Below are positions 35,632 through 44,704 of a stretch of DNA of 64,000 nucleotides, one piece after another. Position 1 is the first letter of the stretch. Each line of letters opens with the position of its first letter. The notes beneath the pieces are model-generated. The model was not told where the DNA came from. It made no database searches and saw only the letters and a list, made by a program, of their open reading frames with translations. Both the position numbers and the translations under genes were made by a program. The stretch comes from Cobetia sp. cqz5-12. Lineage in GTDB: Bacteria > Pseudomonadota > Gammaproteobacteria > Pseudomonadales > Halomonadaceae. Where the stretch lies: contig NZ_CP044522.1 of the NCBI RefSeq assembly GCF_016495405.1, positions 2,819,876 through 2,883,875 on the forward strand, read 5' to 3'.

Positions 35632-36270
35632 TCAGGCGGCACCGGCATTCACCGTTGTGGGCATGCTGGTGTGCGCTTCACTGGCACCTCCTGCCGCGAG
35701 TTCCTCAGCCACCGGTGCCGGCGAATCCAGCGTCAATACCTTGCGCATCTTCCAGGCGGCCGCCCCGTCGGCATAGTAATCGCGCAGGCGACCACACTTC
35801 TCGAAGCCGTGACGCTCGTAGAGCGCGATCGCCGCGCCATTGCCGGTATGCACCTCAAGATCGAACTGGGTACAGCCCTGCGCGATGGCCAGCTGCTCAA
35901 GCGCTGTCAGCAGGCGCTGGGCAAGGCCGCGGCCACGCGAGTCCGGGTGCAGACAGAAGGAATAGAGTCGCGCGCGGCGTGAATTGCGGCGAAACAGCAC
36001 GGTGCCGTAGCCGAGCACGCTGCGAAGCGGCGTGGCGTCATCATGCTCGACGCTACCGGCCGGCCACAGCGCGGCCATGACATCGTCCACCGCCGGTGCG
36101 GACGGAATGACATCATCAGGCTGGATGATCACCAGGGTACGGGCATGGGCACGCAGAATCAGATGGGACAGCTGACGACGACTGAACCAGTCGCTATCGA
36201 AACTGACTTCTTCGAGCTCTACCAGAGCGTCGAGATCGGCCCGGATGGCCGGGCGCAGAATGGGGGTCAT
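35632..36270 (-). CDS. GNAT family N-acetyltransferase
   Basis: 212 residues. A GNAT fold acetyltransferase using acetyl-CoA. The acetyl-CoA loop reads HPDSRGRGLAQRLL (R/QxxGxG/A type), followed by FDLEVHTGNGAAIALYERHGFEKCGRLRDYY, split by the usual beta bulge and resembling RimI and peptidase-linked GNAT enzymes. The last 40 residues are Ala/Glu-rich and outside the fold. The gene is divergent from a RimK-like ATP-grasp gene. In Pseudomonas a GNAT/C39-peptidase protein neighbours the same ATP-grasp family, as I recall. Here no C39 domain is attached. The substrate is unknown. Confidence 0.85.
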   Translation of the reverse strand: MTPILRPAIRADLDALVELEEVSFDSDWFSRRQLSHLILRAHARTLVIIQPDDVIPSAPAVDDVMAALWPAGSVEHDDATPLRSVLGYGTVLFRRNSRRARLYSFCLHPDSRGRGLAQRLLTALEQLAIAQGCTQFDLEVHTGNGAAIALYERHGFEKCGRLRDYYADGAAAWKMRKVLTLDSPAPVAEELAAGGASEAHTSMPTTVNAGAA

Positions 36271-36489
36271 GGTGCAGGCTCTCCCGCCTGTCAGCGCCCT
36301 GACGCTGCTTGAGATTCAGCGTGTCACGGGGCGGTAGCAATGCGCTGCATTCTGGGCATGCAGGCGCGTCTTGTCTTGGTCTCTTTGCATGAAATTATTT
36401 CACTTTCTAGCCTATTGCGATGACGGGGATTGTTTCTCATCATGCGCGCATTCGGCACCGCTTCGGTGCCCGCCTTGCGAGGCTTCGCA

Positions 36490-38034
36490 ATGTCCCGCCT
36501 GCGTATCGTGGTTGACCGTGTTTGTGACTGGCGCGCCTTCTATCCCAGTGATGATGTCATCAGCGCCCACGACTTTCTTTCCGAGCTGTCCAGTGATGTA
36601 CCCGTATCGGGTACCGAGGATGCCCCGCAGCCTGCCACTCATGTCATCAATCTGTGCGGTGGCCTGGATTATCTGGGCATCGGCTATTACGTCTCGCTGC
36701 TGGCCCAGGCGCGTGGTCAGAAGGCGTTGCCGTCGGTGGAGACCCTCAATCAGCTGTCACGCAAGTCGCTGATCGACCTGGAGCTGGGCGGCATCCGCGT
36801 GCTGCTCGAGGAGCTGACGCGCAAGGGTTCTCTGCCCGCCCCGCAAGGCGTGGCGCACGGGGCTGGCAAGCCGCCGCGACTCGACCTGCTGCTGACCTTC
36901 GGCGAGAGCGCAGACCCGGCGCTTGCGCGTCTCGCACGCAAGCTGTTCGAGCGCCTGCCCTGCCCGCTGCTGGAGGTGCGTCTCGAAGGCCGTGGCGATC
37001 ATTGGGTGCTCAAGCGAGTGCGCCCCCAGTCCTTGAGTCATCTGGCGGAGGCGGATGAAGACCGCTTCGCCCAGGCGCTCAATCGCCATTCCCGCAAGGT
37101 GTGGCGCACGCCCAAGGCACGCCGCCATTACCGCTTCGATCTCGCCATGCTGGTCGATCCCGACGAGGCGCTGCCGCCGTCCAACCGCACCGCGCTCAAG
37201 CACTTCATCCGCGAGGGGCGCCGACTGGGAATCGATGTCAGCCTGATCACCAAACGCGACGAGGGCCGTCTGGCCGAGTTCGATGGCCTGTTCATCCGCG
37301 AGACGACGAGTCTTGACCACCACACCTATCGCATGGCCAAGCGTGCCGAGCACGAAGGCCTGGTGGTGATCGATGACAGCCAGTCGATTTTGCGCTGTAC
37401 CAACAAGGTCTTCCTGCATGAGCTTCTCAAGGCACGTGGCCTGAGTGCCCCGCAGGGCCGCCTGATCCACCGGGGCGAACTGCGCCAGCTGGCCGAGCGC
37501 GGTCAGCACATGCGCTACCCGCTGGTGATGAAGGTGCCGGATGGCGCCTTCTCCCGCGGCATCGTCAAGATCGATGGCCCGGAGACGCTGGTGCGCGAAG
37601 CCGAGCGGCTGTTCCATGACTCCGCCCTGCTGCTGTTGCAGGAGTGGCTACCGACCGAGTTCGACTGGCGCATCGGCGTGCTGGACGGCAAGGTGCTGTT
37701 CGCCAGCCGTTACTACATGGCGCGCGGTCATTGGCAGATCTACGACCACAGCGGCGCGCGTACCCGCTCTGGCGGCTTTGCCACGGTCGACCCGAGTGAT
37801 GTGCCGCCCGCCGTACTCAAGGCGGCCCTGAAGGCAACACGTCTGATCGGCGACGGCCTCTATGGCGTCGATCTCAAGCAGCTGGAGGACCGCGTGGTGG
37901 TCATCGAGGTCAACGACAACCCGAATCTGGATGCCGGCGTCGAGGATGTGGTGCTGGGACGCGAGCTCTACCGGCAGGTGATGCAGGTGTTTCTGGCACG
38001 CATGCAGGCGCGCCGCCAGCCTGTACTGGGCTGA
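36490..38034 (+). CDS. RimK-like ATP-grasp ligase
   Basis: 514 residues. An N-terminal RimK-associated domain (RLRIVVDRVCDWRAFYP; NLCGGLDYLGIGYYVSLLAQ) is joined to a C-terminal ATP-grasp domain with FIRETTSLDHHTYRMAKRAE, VMKVPDGAFSRGIVKI and the magnesium site VIEVNDNPNLDAGVEDVVLG. ATP-grasp ligases of this type join a carboxylate to an amine; RimK itself adds glutamates to ribosomal protein S6. This is the longer, two-domain group, whose substrate is not established. The ATG at 36490 has GAGG at eight bases; the reading from 36430 adds 20 unconvincing residues. A terminator hairpin follows. Confidence 0.88.
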   Translation: MSRLRIVVDRVCDWRAFYPSDDVISAHDFLSELSSDVPVSGTEDAPQPATHVINLCGGLDYLGIGYYVSLLAQARGQKALPSVETLNQLSRKSLIDLELGGIRVLLEELTRKGSLPAPQGVAHGAGKPPRLDLLLTFGESADPALARLARKLFERLPCPLLEVRLEGRGDHWVLKRVRPQSLSHLAEADEDRFAQALNRHSRKVWRTPKARRHYRFDLAMLVDPDEALPPSNRTALKHFIREGRRLGIDVSLITKRDEGRLAEFDGLFIRETTSLDHHTYRMAKRAEHEGLVVIDDSQSILRCTNKVFLHELLKARGLSAPQGRLIHRGELRQLAERGQHMRYPLVMKVPDGAFSRGIVKIDGPETLVREAERLFHDSALLLLQEWLPTEFDWRIGVLDGKVLFASRYYMARGHWQIYDHSGARTRSGGFATVDPSDVPPAVLKAALKATRLIGDGLYGVDLKQLEDRVVVIEVNDNPNLDAGVEDVVLGRELYRQVMQVFLARMQARRQPVLG

Positions 38035-38092
38035 CACGCCCCGAGTCTGCATGCCTGTAGCAAGACGCAAGAGGCACTGAAACGACAGAAAT

Positions 38093-38131
38093 GACAGCGC
38101 CCACCCTCCGTGAAGGAGCGTGGGCGCTGTC
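38093..38131. terminator. Terminator between converging genes
   Basis: Arms gacagcgcccac/gtgggcgctgtc (12 bp, perfect) enclose a smaller ctcc/ggag hairpin. There is no strong T run. Confidence 0.6.
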
Positions 38132-38174
38132 GTGTGTGCTGTGCTGAGCTCTGTGCTGGAGACTCAACGGTGGC

Positions 38175-39146
38175 TCATGGCTCGCCGAGCTGAGCCTCGA
38201 TCTCATAGCCGGTGAACTTGCGCAGATTGATCACGCCGCTATCAAGAATCAGATACTGGCCCTTGAGCCCCTCGAGCACGCCCTCGACCACCGGCGTCTT
38301 GTCGAAGTTGAACGAGGTGACCTTGGTCGGCGCGGTGCGCACCGGAAACTCGAAGGCCAGCGCCGTGGTATCGAGCACCCGGATGGCACCTTCACCACAA
38401 TGCGCCTGAAGTGCCGCCAGGCCTTCCGACATCTGGGCAAGCAGCGCATCCCGCTCGGCTTCCAGGTCCAGCTCGGCCACATCGCCCTTGAGCATCGCGC
38501 GCCAGTTGGTGCGGTCGTTCAGCGCCTGCTTGAACAGCACCTCGACCAGCCCCGACTGCAGGCGATTGGACACCTCGACGATGGGCAGCGCCTGGATGGC
38601 ACCCTGATCGAACCAGCGCGTCGGCATCTGGGTCTTGCGCGTGATGCCGACCTTGAGGCCGGAGGAATTGGCCAGATAGACGATGTGTGGCTGGAAGCAA
38701 TGCTCCTCGCCCCACTGCGGGTCACGGCAGGTGCCTTCGGCATAGTGGCAGGTCTCCGGCTTCATGATGCAGCCATCGCACTGCGGCAGCTTGCGAAAGC
38801 ACGGATAGCAATGCCCCTGGGCGAAGCTCTTCTTGGTCTTGCGACCGCAATGGCTGCAGTGGATCTGCCCTGTGAAGCTCAGACGCACCTTGTGACCGAT
38901 ATAGGCATTCAGCGGCTGGGTGATCTCGCCCAGGCGCAGGCCATAATCAGCCGCCAGCGGCTCATGCGAGACTGGCTGCACTTCCGCCGAGGTATCGATC
39001 GCCAGCGCCTCACCGGCGGGCACGATGGACATCTTGTGGAGGTTGCCACGCAGCGTGGTGGGCGCCGCATCCCGGACACTGGCTTCCTGAGCCGTGCCAG
39101 AGGCCTCATCAGCTCTCAGGGCATCATCCAGCGTCAGTTGACCCAC
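38175..39146 (-). CDS. DUF2797 cysteine-rich protein
   Basis: 323 residues, longer than the usual 270 or so because of a polar N-terminal part of about 30 residues. The DUF2797 core has a zinc-ribbon-like cluster (CSHCGRKT, CYPCF, CDGC, then further Cys and His at CHYAEGTC and EEHC). It also has VYLANSSGLKVGITRK, a segment like the strand of GIY-YIG nucleases, with downstream RWFDQGA. This suggests nucleic acid binding or cutting, but no activity is known. It overlaps the upstream DUF1315 gene by 13 bases, so the pair is translationally coupled. Confidence 0.88.
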   Translation of the reverse strand: MGQLTLDDALRADEASGTAQEASVRDAAPTTLRGNLHKMSIVPAGEALAIDTSAEVQPVSHEPLAADYGLRLGEITQPLNAYIGHKVRLSFTGQIHCSHCGRKTKKSFAQGHCYPCFRKLPQCDGCIMKPETCHYAEGTCRDPQWGEEHCFQPHIVYLANSSGLKVGITRKTQMPTRWFDQGAIQALPIVEVSNRLQSGLVEVLFKQALNDRTNWRAMLKGDVAELDLEAERDALLAQMSEGLAALQAHCGEGAIRVLDTTALAFEFPVRTAPTKVTSFNFDKTPVVEGVLEGLKGQYLILDSGVINLRKFTGYEIEAQLGEP

Positions 39147-39409
39147 TTGATCTGCTCCGGCTCATCGCTTGCGGCGCTGTCGTCATCACGCGGCCCACAG
39201 GTGCCGTTGTCGATGAAGCCGACACGCGACTCGGCAGGCACGTTGTTGTGCGCTTCGTACTTGATGACGGCTTCCATGCACAGCTCGACCTGCTCCTGGG
39301 TCAGCACGCGGCCATCCGGCCATTTGCGCAGCTGCATGGACTGCTTGAGGCTTTCGTAGATGGTCGGCGTCATCTGCTCGACCATGCCGTCAAAGGACAT
39401 GTTGCTCAT
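39134..39409 (-). CDS. DUF1315 (YeaC-like) protein
   Basis: 91 residues from the ATG at 39409; a GTG one codon earlier is possible, and AGGAG lies six to nine bases upstream of the two. The family pattern is present: MTPTIYESLKQSMQLRKWPDG, split by the conserved LRKWPDG, and LTQEQVELCMEAVIKYE. Function is unknown. DUF1315 and DUF2797 genes are commonly adjacent in gammaproteobacteria, and here they overlap by 13 bases, which argues for a shared role. Confidence 0.88.
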   Translation of the reverse strand: MSNMSFDGMVEQMTPTIYESLKQSMQLRKWPDGRVLTQEQVELCMEAVIKYEAHNNVPAESRVGFIDNGTCGPRDDDSAASDEPEQIKWVN

Positions 39410-39562
39410 CACATACTCTCCTGATACGGGTCCACGACTGCCGAAGGCAGGCCATCGGAGTCACTGGGGATGGCCGCCATTCTAACATTGTCGTTTCCCG
39501 CCGTGTCGTTTCGCGCAGTGTCATTTCCAGAGGTGGCATCCCCGGGGCCGAATCACCAACGC

Positions 39563-40468
39563 TCAGGCCGCGCTACGCCTGGGGAGCAGCCAGCCCAGCA
39601 GCAGGCCGGTCAGCAGGCCGCCAAGATGGGCCTCGTTGGCGATGGCGCCCAGGCCGATGGCACTCGAGAGCGGCGTCATGCACAGCACCAGATAGATCAG
39701 CATGAAGATCATCAGCGAACGCTGCATTTCGTAGCCCAGCGCCGGGCGTCGGCGTGCAGCGATGAAGACATAGCCGATCACGGCGAAGTCGATCCCCGAC
39801 AGCCCACCGAACAGCACGCTGCCGGTGGCGTATTGCGCCAGATTGGCCGCCACGCCGCTCAGCACCACGACCAGCGCGAAGCGCCAACCGCCATCGATGG
39901 CCTCGATCTGACGCCCGAACACCCACAGCCACAGCAGGTTGAACACCAGGTGCAGCACCCCGAAGTGCATCAATGACGGCGACCACAGCCGCCACCACTC
40001 CCCCGCCAGCGTCACGGACAGCGGCTCGGGCGCGATGTGCTGACTGCCGACAAGCTCGAAGGGCACGATGGCCAGCCACTCGAACACCGCCGCCTGGCCC
40101 AGCGCATACTGGAATAGCACCGTGACGCAGCAGGCCAAGCCGACCAGCCAGGTCAGCGGCGTCTGGCGCATCAGGGCGATGAGGGACTGAGAACTTCCAG
40201 TGCCACGTGTCGCGGCGCCTGCGGAGGCGTCCCGCAACGGTTCACCGCGTGACTGGCGCTCGAGCATCGCGATGACGCGCGGCAGCTGCTCGGGGTCGGC
40301 CAGCCACAGCACCTGGCCGACCTCGTGGCTCTCGGCATCGTCGCCTGATGTCGCCTCTGTCGGGCGAGCCTGGCTCAGGGTGATCTGGTGACCGATCTTC
40401 TCGGCCCACAGGGCTTCGCGCAGGGGGCGGCTGTCGAAGGATTCGGGCAGCGTCAGAACCTTGAACAT
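39563..40468 (-). CDS. glpG: Rhomboid intramembrane serine protease (GlpG type)
   Basis: 301 residues. An N-terminal cytoplasmic domain (about 1-100) contains the GlpG-like start FKVLTLPESFDSRPLREAL. Six membrane helices follow. The catalytic pair is intact: Ser in GGLSGIDFAVIG and His in ANEAHLGGLLTG. The family WWRLWSPSLMHFGVLHLVFN, with its His/Asn oxyanion residues, is also present. It cleaves membrane proteins within or near the bilayer; substrates are unknown. The ATG at 40468 follows AGAGG at six to seven bases. It is a single gene, with a terminator of the upstream phosphatase gene before it. Confidence 0.92.
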   Translation of the reverse strand: MFKVLTLPESFDSRPLREALWAEKIGHQITLSQARPTEATSGDDAESHEVGQVLWLADPEQLPRVIAMLERQSRGEPLRDASAGAATRGTGSSQSLIALMRQTPLTWLVGLACCVTVLFQYALGQAAVFEWLAIVPFELVGSQHIAPEPLSVTLAGEWWRLWSPSLMHFGVLHLVFNLLWLWVFGRQIEAIDGGWRFALVVVLSGVAANLAQYATGSVLFGGLSGIDFAVIGYVFIAARRRPALGYEMQRSLMIFMLIYLVLCMTPLSSAIGLGAIANEAHLGGLLTGLLLGWLLPRRSAA

Positions 40469-40783
40469 GCTATGCCTCTGAAGATGACACGCGACTGATC
40501 GAACTCAGTACACGTTGATAAACAAGGAGAAGTCAGACCGGCCTGTGAAAATCTACCACAGCACCGCAGGCATCTGGACTTTGTGACAGACATAAAAAAA
40601 GCCCGGTGGGGGGCACCGGACTGAGCAAGGATCATTCAAGGGAACACTTACTCAGAGTGCGCAATCGGGCTTTGGTTCACTGATACGTGATTGTAAAAAA
40701 CAATCGCCACTCCACGCCAGCATCACTGACGCTATTGATCAGTGCCAATGGCCAGGGCTATTGACCAGTACTGATCGCCAGCA
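40469..40783. other. Gap between phosphatase stop and rhomboid start
   Basis: It contains the phosphatase 3' repeats (40730-40810) and terminator (40600-40622), then about 130 bases that should hold the rhomboid promoter. I could not place the promoter convincingly. Confidence 0.5.
40600..40622 (-). terminator. Terminator of the metallophosphatase operon
   Basis: On the minus strand an 8-bp stem with one mismatch (agtccggtg/caccgggct) is followed by seven T. It lies 160 bases past the stop, after the tandem repeat. Confidence 0.75.
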
Positions 40784-40810
40784 CTATTGACTGGTGCCAT
40801 TGGCCAATGA
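40730..40810 (-). repeat. About 24-bp degenerate repeat across a stop codon
   Basis: Three related copies carry ctattgaycagt and gccaatggcca-type blocks. The repeat includes the phosphatase stop at 40784-40786 and encodes its last residues. Confidence 0.7.
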
Positions 40811-41860
40811 CGGATTCGACAGGGTGTCGCGGGACAGCTCTTCCGGCACGGGGCGTCGGGAGGGCTCACGCGGTACCGGTACCCAGACGAAGTTGGCGGC
40901 ATCCAGCGTGGCTTCGCCACTGAAGCGATATGCCACCAGGCGCCCGAACTTGACCGCGCTGTAATCCAGACAGGCGATGTTGGGGGCCGGCAGCGCCGGC
41001 AAGCCCTCGCACCAGTAGTGCCCGAGGAACAGGGGCGGCTGCTCTGGCCCGTAGTAAGGCAGATTGGCCAGCTCCTGCTCGCTCAACCAGCGCGATTCCA
41101 GCTCACCGGGCAGGTTGTCAGGTTGGAAGACGACATCACCGTAGGTGCGGGGCTCACGTGCCCAGAAGTGGGTGCGGAAGCTTCGGCGCGTGAAACCATC
41201 GCCGGAATGGATCTCGACTCCTTGCGGCAAGCGCAGATTCGCGCCCCGCGTCATGCGGTCCAGCACGCGATAGGCGAAGCTGTCGTGTTCGATGGACTCA
41301 TGCAGGAAGTCTTCATCGATACAGCCATCGGGATAGCGCTCCAGGAAGGTACGCACCAGCGGCTCATCCCAGCAGGCGTGCACCACGCGCAGCCCGCTCT
41401 GGCCGGGGGCCAGCGGCGGCAGTTCCAGACACAGCGGCATGCGCATGAACCAGCGCAGCGCCTCGTCCCACTCATCGGGATGATGCTGATATTGATCAAG
41501 CGTCTCGCGGATGATGCGATTGTGACGTGAGGTGTGCGAGCGCAGGAAATCACGATGCTCGCCGCCTGCACGCGGGCGTGCGCGCCGACAATACGCCAAG
41601 GCGTTGTATTCGTGATTGCCCATCACGATCAGCGCTTCACCGGCATTGACCATGCTGCTGGCCAGCTGCACCGCCAGGCGGATACGCGGACCACGATCGA
41701 TGATATCGCCGAGAAAGATGACCTTGCGGGTCGGGTGGCGATAGACGCCATCGACGATGTGATAGCCGAGCGTCTCCAGCAACGTCGCCAGAGTGGCGCC
41801 GCAGCCGTGTACATCGCCGATAAGGTCATAGCCATCCTGTGGCGCCACGAATGCTTGCAT
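40784..41860 (-). CDS. Metallophosphoesterase
   Basis: 358 residues of the calcineurin-like superfamily. The dinuclear metal motifs are in order: DLIGDVHG (residue 12 on), FLGDIIDRGPR and VMGNHEYNAL, with later His residues in VVHACWDE and LGHYWCEG. It resembles PrpA/PrpB-type and ApaH-like phosphatases but is longer, and the substrate cannot be assigned. It starts 16 bases after the nadK stop on the same strand, so the two are probably one operon. The C-terminal 30 residues are Ser/Pro-rich, and the very end is encoded by a tandem repeat. Confidence 0.85.
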   Translation of the reverse strand: MQAFVAPQDGYDLIGDVHGCGATLATLLETLGYHIVDGVYRHPTRKVIFLGDIIDRGPRIRLAVQLASSMVNAGEALIVMGNHEYNALAYCRRARPRAGGEHRDFLRSHTSRHNRIIRETLDQYQHHPDEWDEALRWFMRMPLCLELPPLAPGQSGLRVVHACWDEPLVRTFLERYPDGCIDEDFLHESIEHDSFAYRVLDRMTRGANLRLPQGVEIHSGDGFTRRSFRTHFWAREPRTYGDVVFQPDNLPGELESRWLSEQELANLPYYGPEQPPLFLGHYWCEGLPALPAPNIACLDYSAVKFGRLVAYRFSGEATLDAANFVWVPVPREPSRRPVPEELSRDTLSNPSLANGTSQ

Positions 41861-41876
41861 GCTGTCAGCCTTGAGG

Positions 41877-42761
41877 TCACTCGCCGAGGCGATTGCTCCA
41901 ACCGAGCTTGGTGCGACAGATCTCGAAATAGTTGTGCTCCAGCGGATGAATCAGCGTCAGGCGCTCACTCTTGCGCCGAATCTTGAGCACATCCCCGGGC
42001 TTGGCCACCACCTGGGTCTGGCCATCGCAGCTGATATGCGGATAGGTCGAGTTGCTGGCACTGATATGCAGAATGATCTCGCTGGCCGCATCGATCACGA
42101 TCGGGCGACTGGAAAGGGTATGCGGGAACATCGGCACCAGGGTGATCGCCTCGAGGCGCGGGTGCACGATGGGGCCGCCACCGGACAGCGCGTAGGCGGT
42201 CGAGCCGGTCGGCGTGGCGACGATCAAGCCATCCGAGCGTTGGGAGTAGACGAACTGACCATCGATGAACAGCTCGAATTCGATCATGCGCGCCGCCTTG
42301 CCCGGGTGCAGCACCACGTCATTGAGGCCATCGGCCGCTCCGATGCGCTCGCCTTCGCGGTAAACCTCGGCCTCGAGCAGGAAGCGTTGCTCGCTGAGAT
42401 AGTCGCCGCCCAGCACCTCGGCCACCTTCTCCTCGAGCTCATCGGGGCGAATGTCGGTCAGAAAGCCGAGTCGCCCACGATTGACGCCGAGTACTGGCGT
42501 ACCGCTGCGGCACAGCGCGCGCGCGGCGCCCAGCAGGCTGCCATCGCCGCCGACCACGATCACCAGATCACACTGCTCGCCCATCTGGCGGCGGCTGGCC
42601 ACCTGCAGACCGTGGTCCAGCAGCAGCGTAGCAGTACGCTCCTCGATCACCATGGCCAGGCCACGGGAATCCAGAAAGCGAATCAAGCGCTTGAGCGTAT
42701 CCACCACCTGAGCACTGCCCAGTCGGCCAATCACGCCGATCGTATTGAATTGCTGCTTCAT
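41877..42761 (-). CDS. nadK: NAD kinase
   Basis: 294 residues (E. coli 292). NadK phosphorylates NAD to NADP in the cytosol. The GGDGS motif lies in VIVVGGDGSLLGAAR. NRGRLGFLTDI, the conserved LNDVVLHPGKAARMIEFEL region, ATPTGSTAYALSGGGPIVHP and SSRPIVI are all present. The ATG at 42761 has GGGAGG at four bases; the extension to 42842 is rejected. A CATAAT -10 on the minus strand (42789-42794) lies 28 bases upstream. The gene is divergent from the sigma factor and followed directly by the phosphatase. Confidence 0.96.
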   Translation of the reverse strand: MKQQFNTIGVIGRLGSAQVVDTLKRLIRFLDSRGLAMVIEERTATLLLDHGLQVASRRQMGEQCDLVIVVGGDGSLLGAARALCRSGTPVLGVNRGRLGFLTDIRPDELEEKVAEVLGGDYLSEQRFLLEAEVYREGERIGAADGLNDVVLHPGKAARMIEFELFIDGQFVYSQRSDGLIVATPTGSTAYALSGGGPIVHPRLEAITLVPMFPHTLSSRPIVIDAASEIILHISASNSTYPHISCDGQTQVVAKPGDVLKIRRKSERLTLIHPLEHNYFEICRTKLGWSNRLGE

Positions 42762-43083
42762 CACGCCTCCCAGGCTGTCATGCCGGCCATTATGCGGACT
42801 CACCGCGCGAGCAGCAATGCAGCCGCGCCGCGCTTTCCCCATCGGATGTGGAGCGACTGGCTGGCGTCATGTCCAGTCACGTTTCAAACCGGCCATTAAC
42901 ATCCAAGGCGGGAAGCTGGACGTTACCTGACTATCCCCCGCAATTGACGCACCGCCATCCCGACCGTCACGGGCGTTGATTCTTTCCCGAACGAAGGCCT
43001 CTATCATGCAACTTGCCATTCCTCGGCGGTGCACATACCGTCAGTTGAACAATGGACCCCCTGCCAAAGGAGCCGGCCGCCCC
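42762..43083. other. Divergent nadK / sigma-factor region
   Basis: 322 bases. They contain a candidate nadK -10 (42789-42794, minus) and the leader of the sigma gene. In-frame ATGs at 42976 and 43006 could be alternative sigma-factor starts. No operator was recognised. Confidence 0.4.
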
Positions 43084-43662
43084 ATGCCTGCACAGAAGCC
43101 GTCAGTCAGTCCGCCAGATGCGGAAAGCTTTGACCACGCCAGTGCGATAGAAGCCTGTGCACGAGGAGACGAGGCCGCGTTCCGCAGCCTTTATGATCTC
43201 GAATCTGGCCGCATGCTGGCGCTCGCCATGCGCCTGTTGAACAGCCGCGATCAGGCGGAAGATGCCGTCCATGACGCCTTCATCAAGCTGTGGTCCAACG
43301 CGGGCCAGTATCGCCGTGAACTCGGCAATGGTCGCGCCTGGCTGTTTACCATCCTGCGCTATCGCGCCCTGGATCAACTGCGCGCCCAGGGGCGGACACC
43401 ACGCGGCGACAGCGATGCACTCGACACGCTGGCCGATTTGCTCGCCAATCCGGAAACCGCGGCTGGTGACAGCCAGACGGCCCATCAGTTGAGCGACTGC
43501 CTGGGTGAGCTGGAAGTGCCGCGTCGCGAACCCATTCTGCTAGCCTTCTTCAAGGGACTGACACACGAGCAGATCGCCGAGAAGCTGAGCGCACCGCTTG
43601 GCACCATCAAGGGACGCATCCGCGCCGGTCTCAAGCTACTGCAGGAGTGCCTGTCACGATGA
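43084..43662 (+). CDS. ECF-type sigma-70 family sigma factor
   Basis: 192 residues. Region 2 reads FRSLYDLESGRMLALAMRLLNS then DQAEDAVHDAFIKLW and ends in RAWLFTILRYRALDQLR. Region 4 carries RREPILLAFFKGLTHEQIAEKLSAPLGTIKGRI split by the helix-turn-helix. This is the SigK/RpoE-like ECF class. I favour the ATG at 43084 (AAGGAG, 11-base spacing); an ATG at 43006 with GAAGG would add 26 residues. It overlaps the next gene by ATGA. The neighbour is its likely anti-sigma factor, so the sigma factor is probably held inactive until a signal at the membrane. Confidence 0.9.
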   Translation: MPAQKPSVSPPDAESFDHASAIEACARGDEAAFRSLYDLESGRMLALAMRLLNSRDQAEDAVHDAFIKLWSNAGQYRRELGNGRAWLFTILRYRALDQLRAQGRTPRGDSDALDTLADLLANPETAAGDSQTAHQLSDCLGELEVPRREPILLAFFKGLTHEQIAEKLSAPLGTIKGRIRAGLKLLQECLSR

Positions 43663-44468
43663 ATAGCCCCCTGATTCCCGGATCTCCCGAAGAACAGAAC
43701 CTGCTGCTGGGTGAGCATGCCCTCGGGCTGCTGGACCCTGAGCGTGAGGCCGAAGTGCGCGCCTGGATCGAGCGCGATGACAATGCCGCACGCATGGCCC
43801 TGCGCTGGCAGCAACATTGGTTGAGCGTGAGTGACCGCCTGCCGCCGGAGCCTCCTTCCGACTCATTGTGGAAGCGCATCGACGCCAGCCTGGTGCGCCT
43901 CAAGCAGTCCTCCGCCACCCGCGATGACCCAGATCAGGCCAGCGCCTCGGCCAAGGCGCCCTGGCTGCTGCGCTGGCTCGGCGGTGGCCTCGGACTGGGC
44001 CTGGGGGCAGGTCTCGCCCTGGCACTGGTCATGCAGATGGGCCCCTTCTCCCCCAGCGCGCCGCTGGAAGGCACGTCACCGGAGATGGCTACCCAGACAC
44101 CTGACGGCGACGCGCAACGCATGGTCGCTATCCTGCAGACACTGGAAGATCCGGGCACGCCGACCTGGGTGGCCAATGTCACGCCCAGCGGTGGCCTGCA
44201 GCTGACGCCGAAGGTTTCCATCGAGCGCCCGACGGAGCGCGCCATCGAACTGTGGACCCTGACCGACCCGCAAGAAGGGCCGCGTTCACTGGGACTGGTC
44301 GATCCGATTGCCGGCATCGAACTCAGCGCCGAGCAGATCGGCAGCATGAGCCCGGGCCAGCTGCTGGAGATGACCCTGGAGCCAGAAGGCGGCTCGCCGA
44401 CCGGCAAACCGACGGGCAAGATTCTCGCCATCGGTCGCCTGGTGGACCTCAATCAGCGTGATAGTTGA
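43659..44468 (+). CDS. RskA-type membrane anti-sigma factor
   Basis: 269 residues. The N-terminal cytosolic part (EEQNLLLGEHALGLLDPEREAEV, RWQQHW) has the pattern of RskA anti-sigma-K proteins. One membrane helix lies at about residues 105-130 (GGGLGLGLGAGLALALVM). The periplasmic C-terminal RskA domain contains the segments TWVANVTPSGGLQLTPK and ELWTLTDPQ, and ends in KILAIGRLVDL. No zinc-binding HxxxCxxC is present, so control by redox or zinc loss is unlikely. It is translationally coupled to the sigma factor. Confidence 0.88.
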   Translation: MNSPLIPGSPEEQNLLLGEHALGLLDPEREAEVRAWIERDDNAARMALRWQQHWLSVSDRLPPEPPSDSLWKRIDASLVRLKQSSATRDDPDQASASAKAPWLLRWLGGGLGLGLGAGLALALVMQMGPFSPSAPLEGTSPEMATQTPDGDAQRMVAILQTLEDPGTPTWVANVTPSGGLQLTPKVSIERPTERAIELWTLTDPQEGPRSLGLVDPIAGIELSAEQIGSMSPGQLLEMTLEPEGGSPTGKPTGKILAIGRLVDLNQRDS

Positions 44469-44630
44469 TAGTCGTCATATCAGCCCTCGAGCATGACGGC
44501 TGCCGATAGTGGCGCTTTCTGATGCTGTAATTTCACAGCGAGTCTCACGGGAAAGCGCCCTATCGATCTACTCAAGACCTGCTCTAGGCCTGCTCAAAGA
44601 GGGGGTCCGTCGTCTGACGTCAGTCAAACG

Positions 44631-44676
44631 CCAGACATGAAAAAGCCCCGCAATCGCGGGGCTTTTTCATGTCTGG
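44631..44676. terminator. Bidirectional terminator, 21-bp stem
   Basis: ccagacatgaaaaagccccgc pairs perfectly with its complement across a 4-base loop. The built-in cttttt serves the anti-sigma gene and the converging mvaT. A weaker inverted repeat ggcgctttc/gaaagcgcc lies upstream at 44511-44559. Confidence 0.9.
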
Positions 44677-44704
44677 CAGCATCAGCTAGCTAGCAAGCCA
44701 GTGC

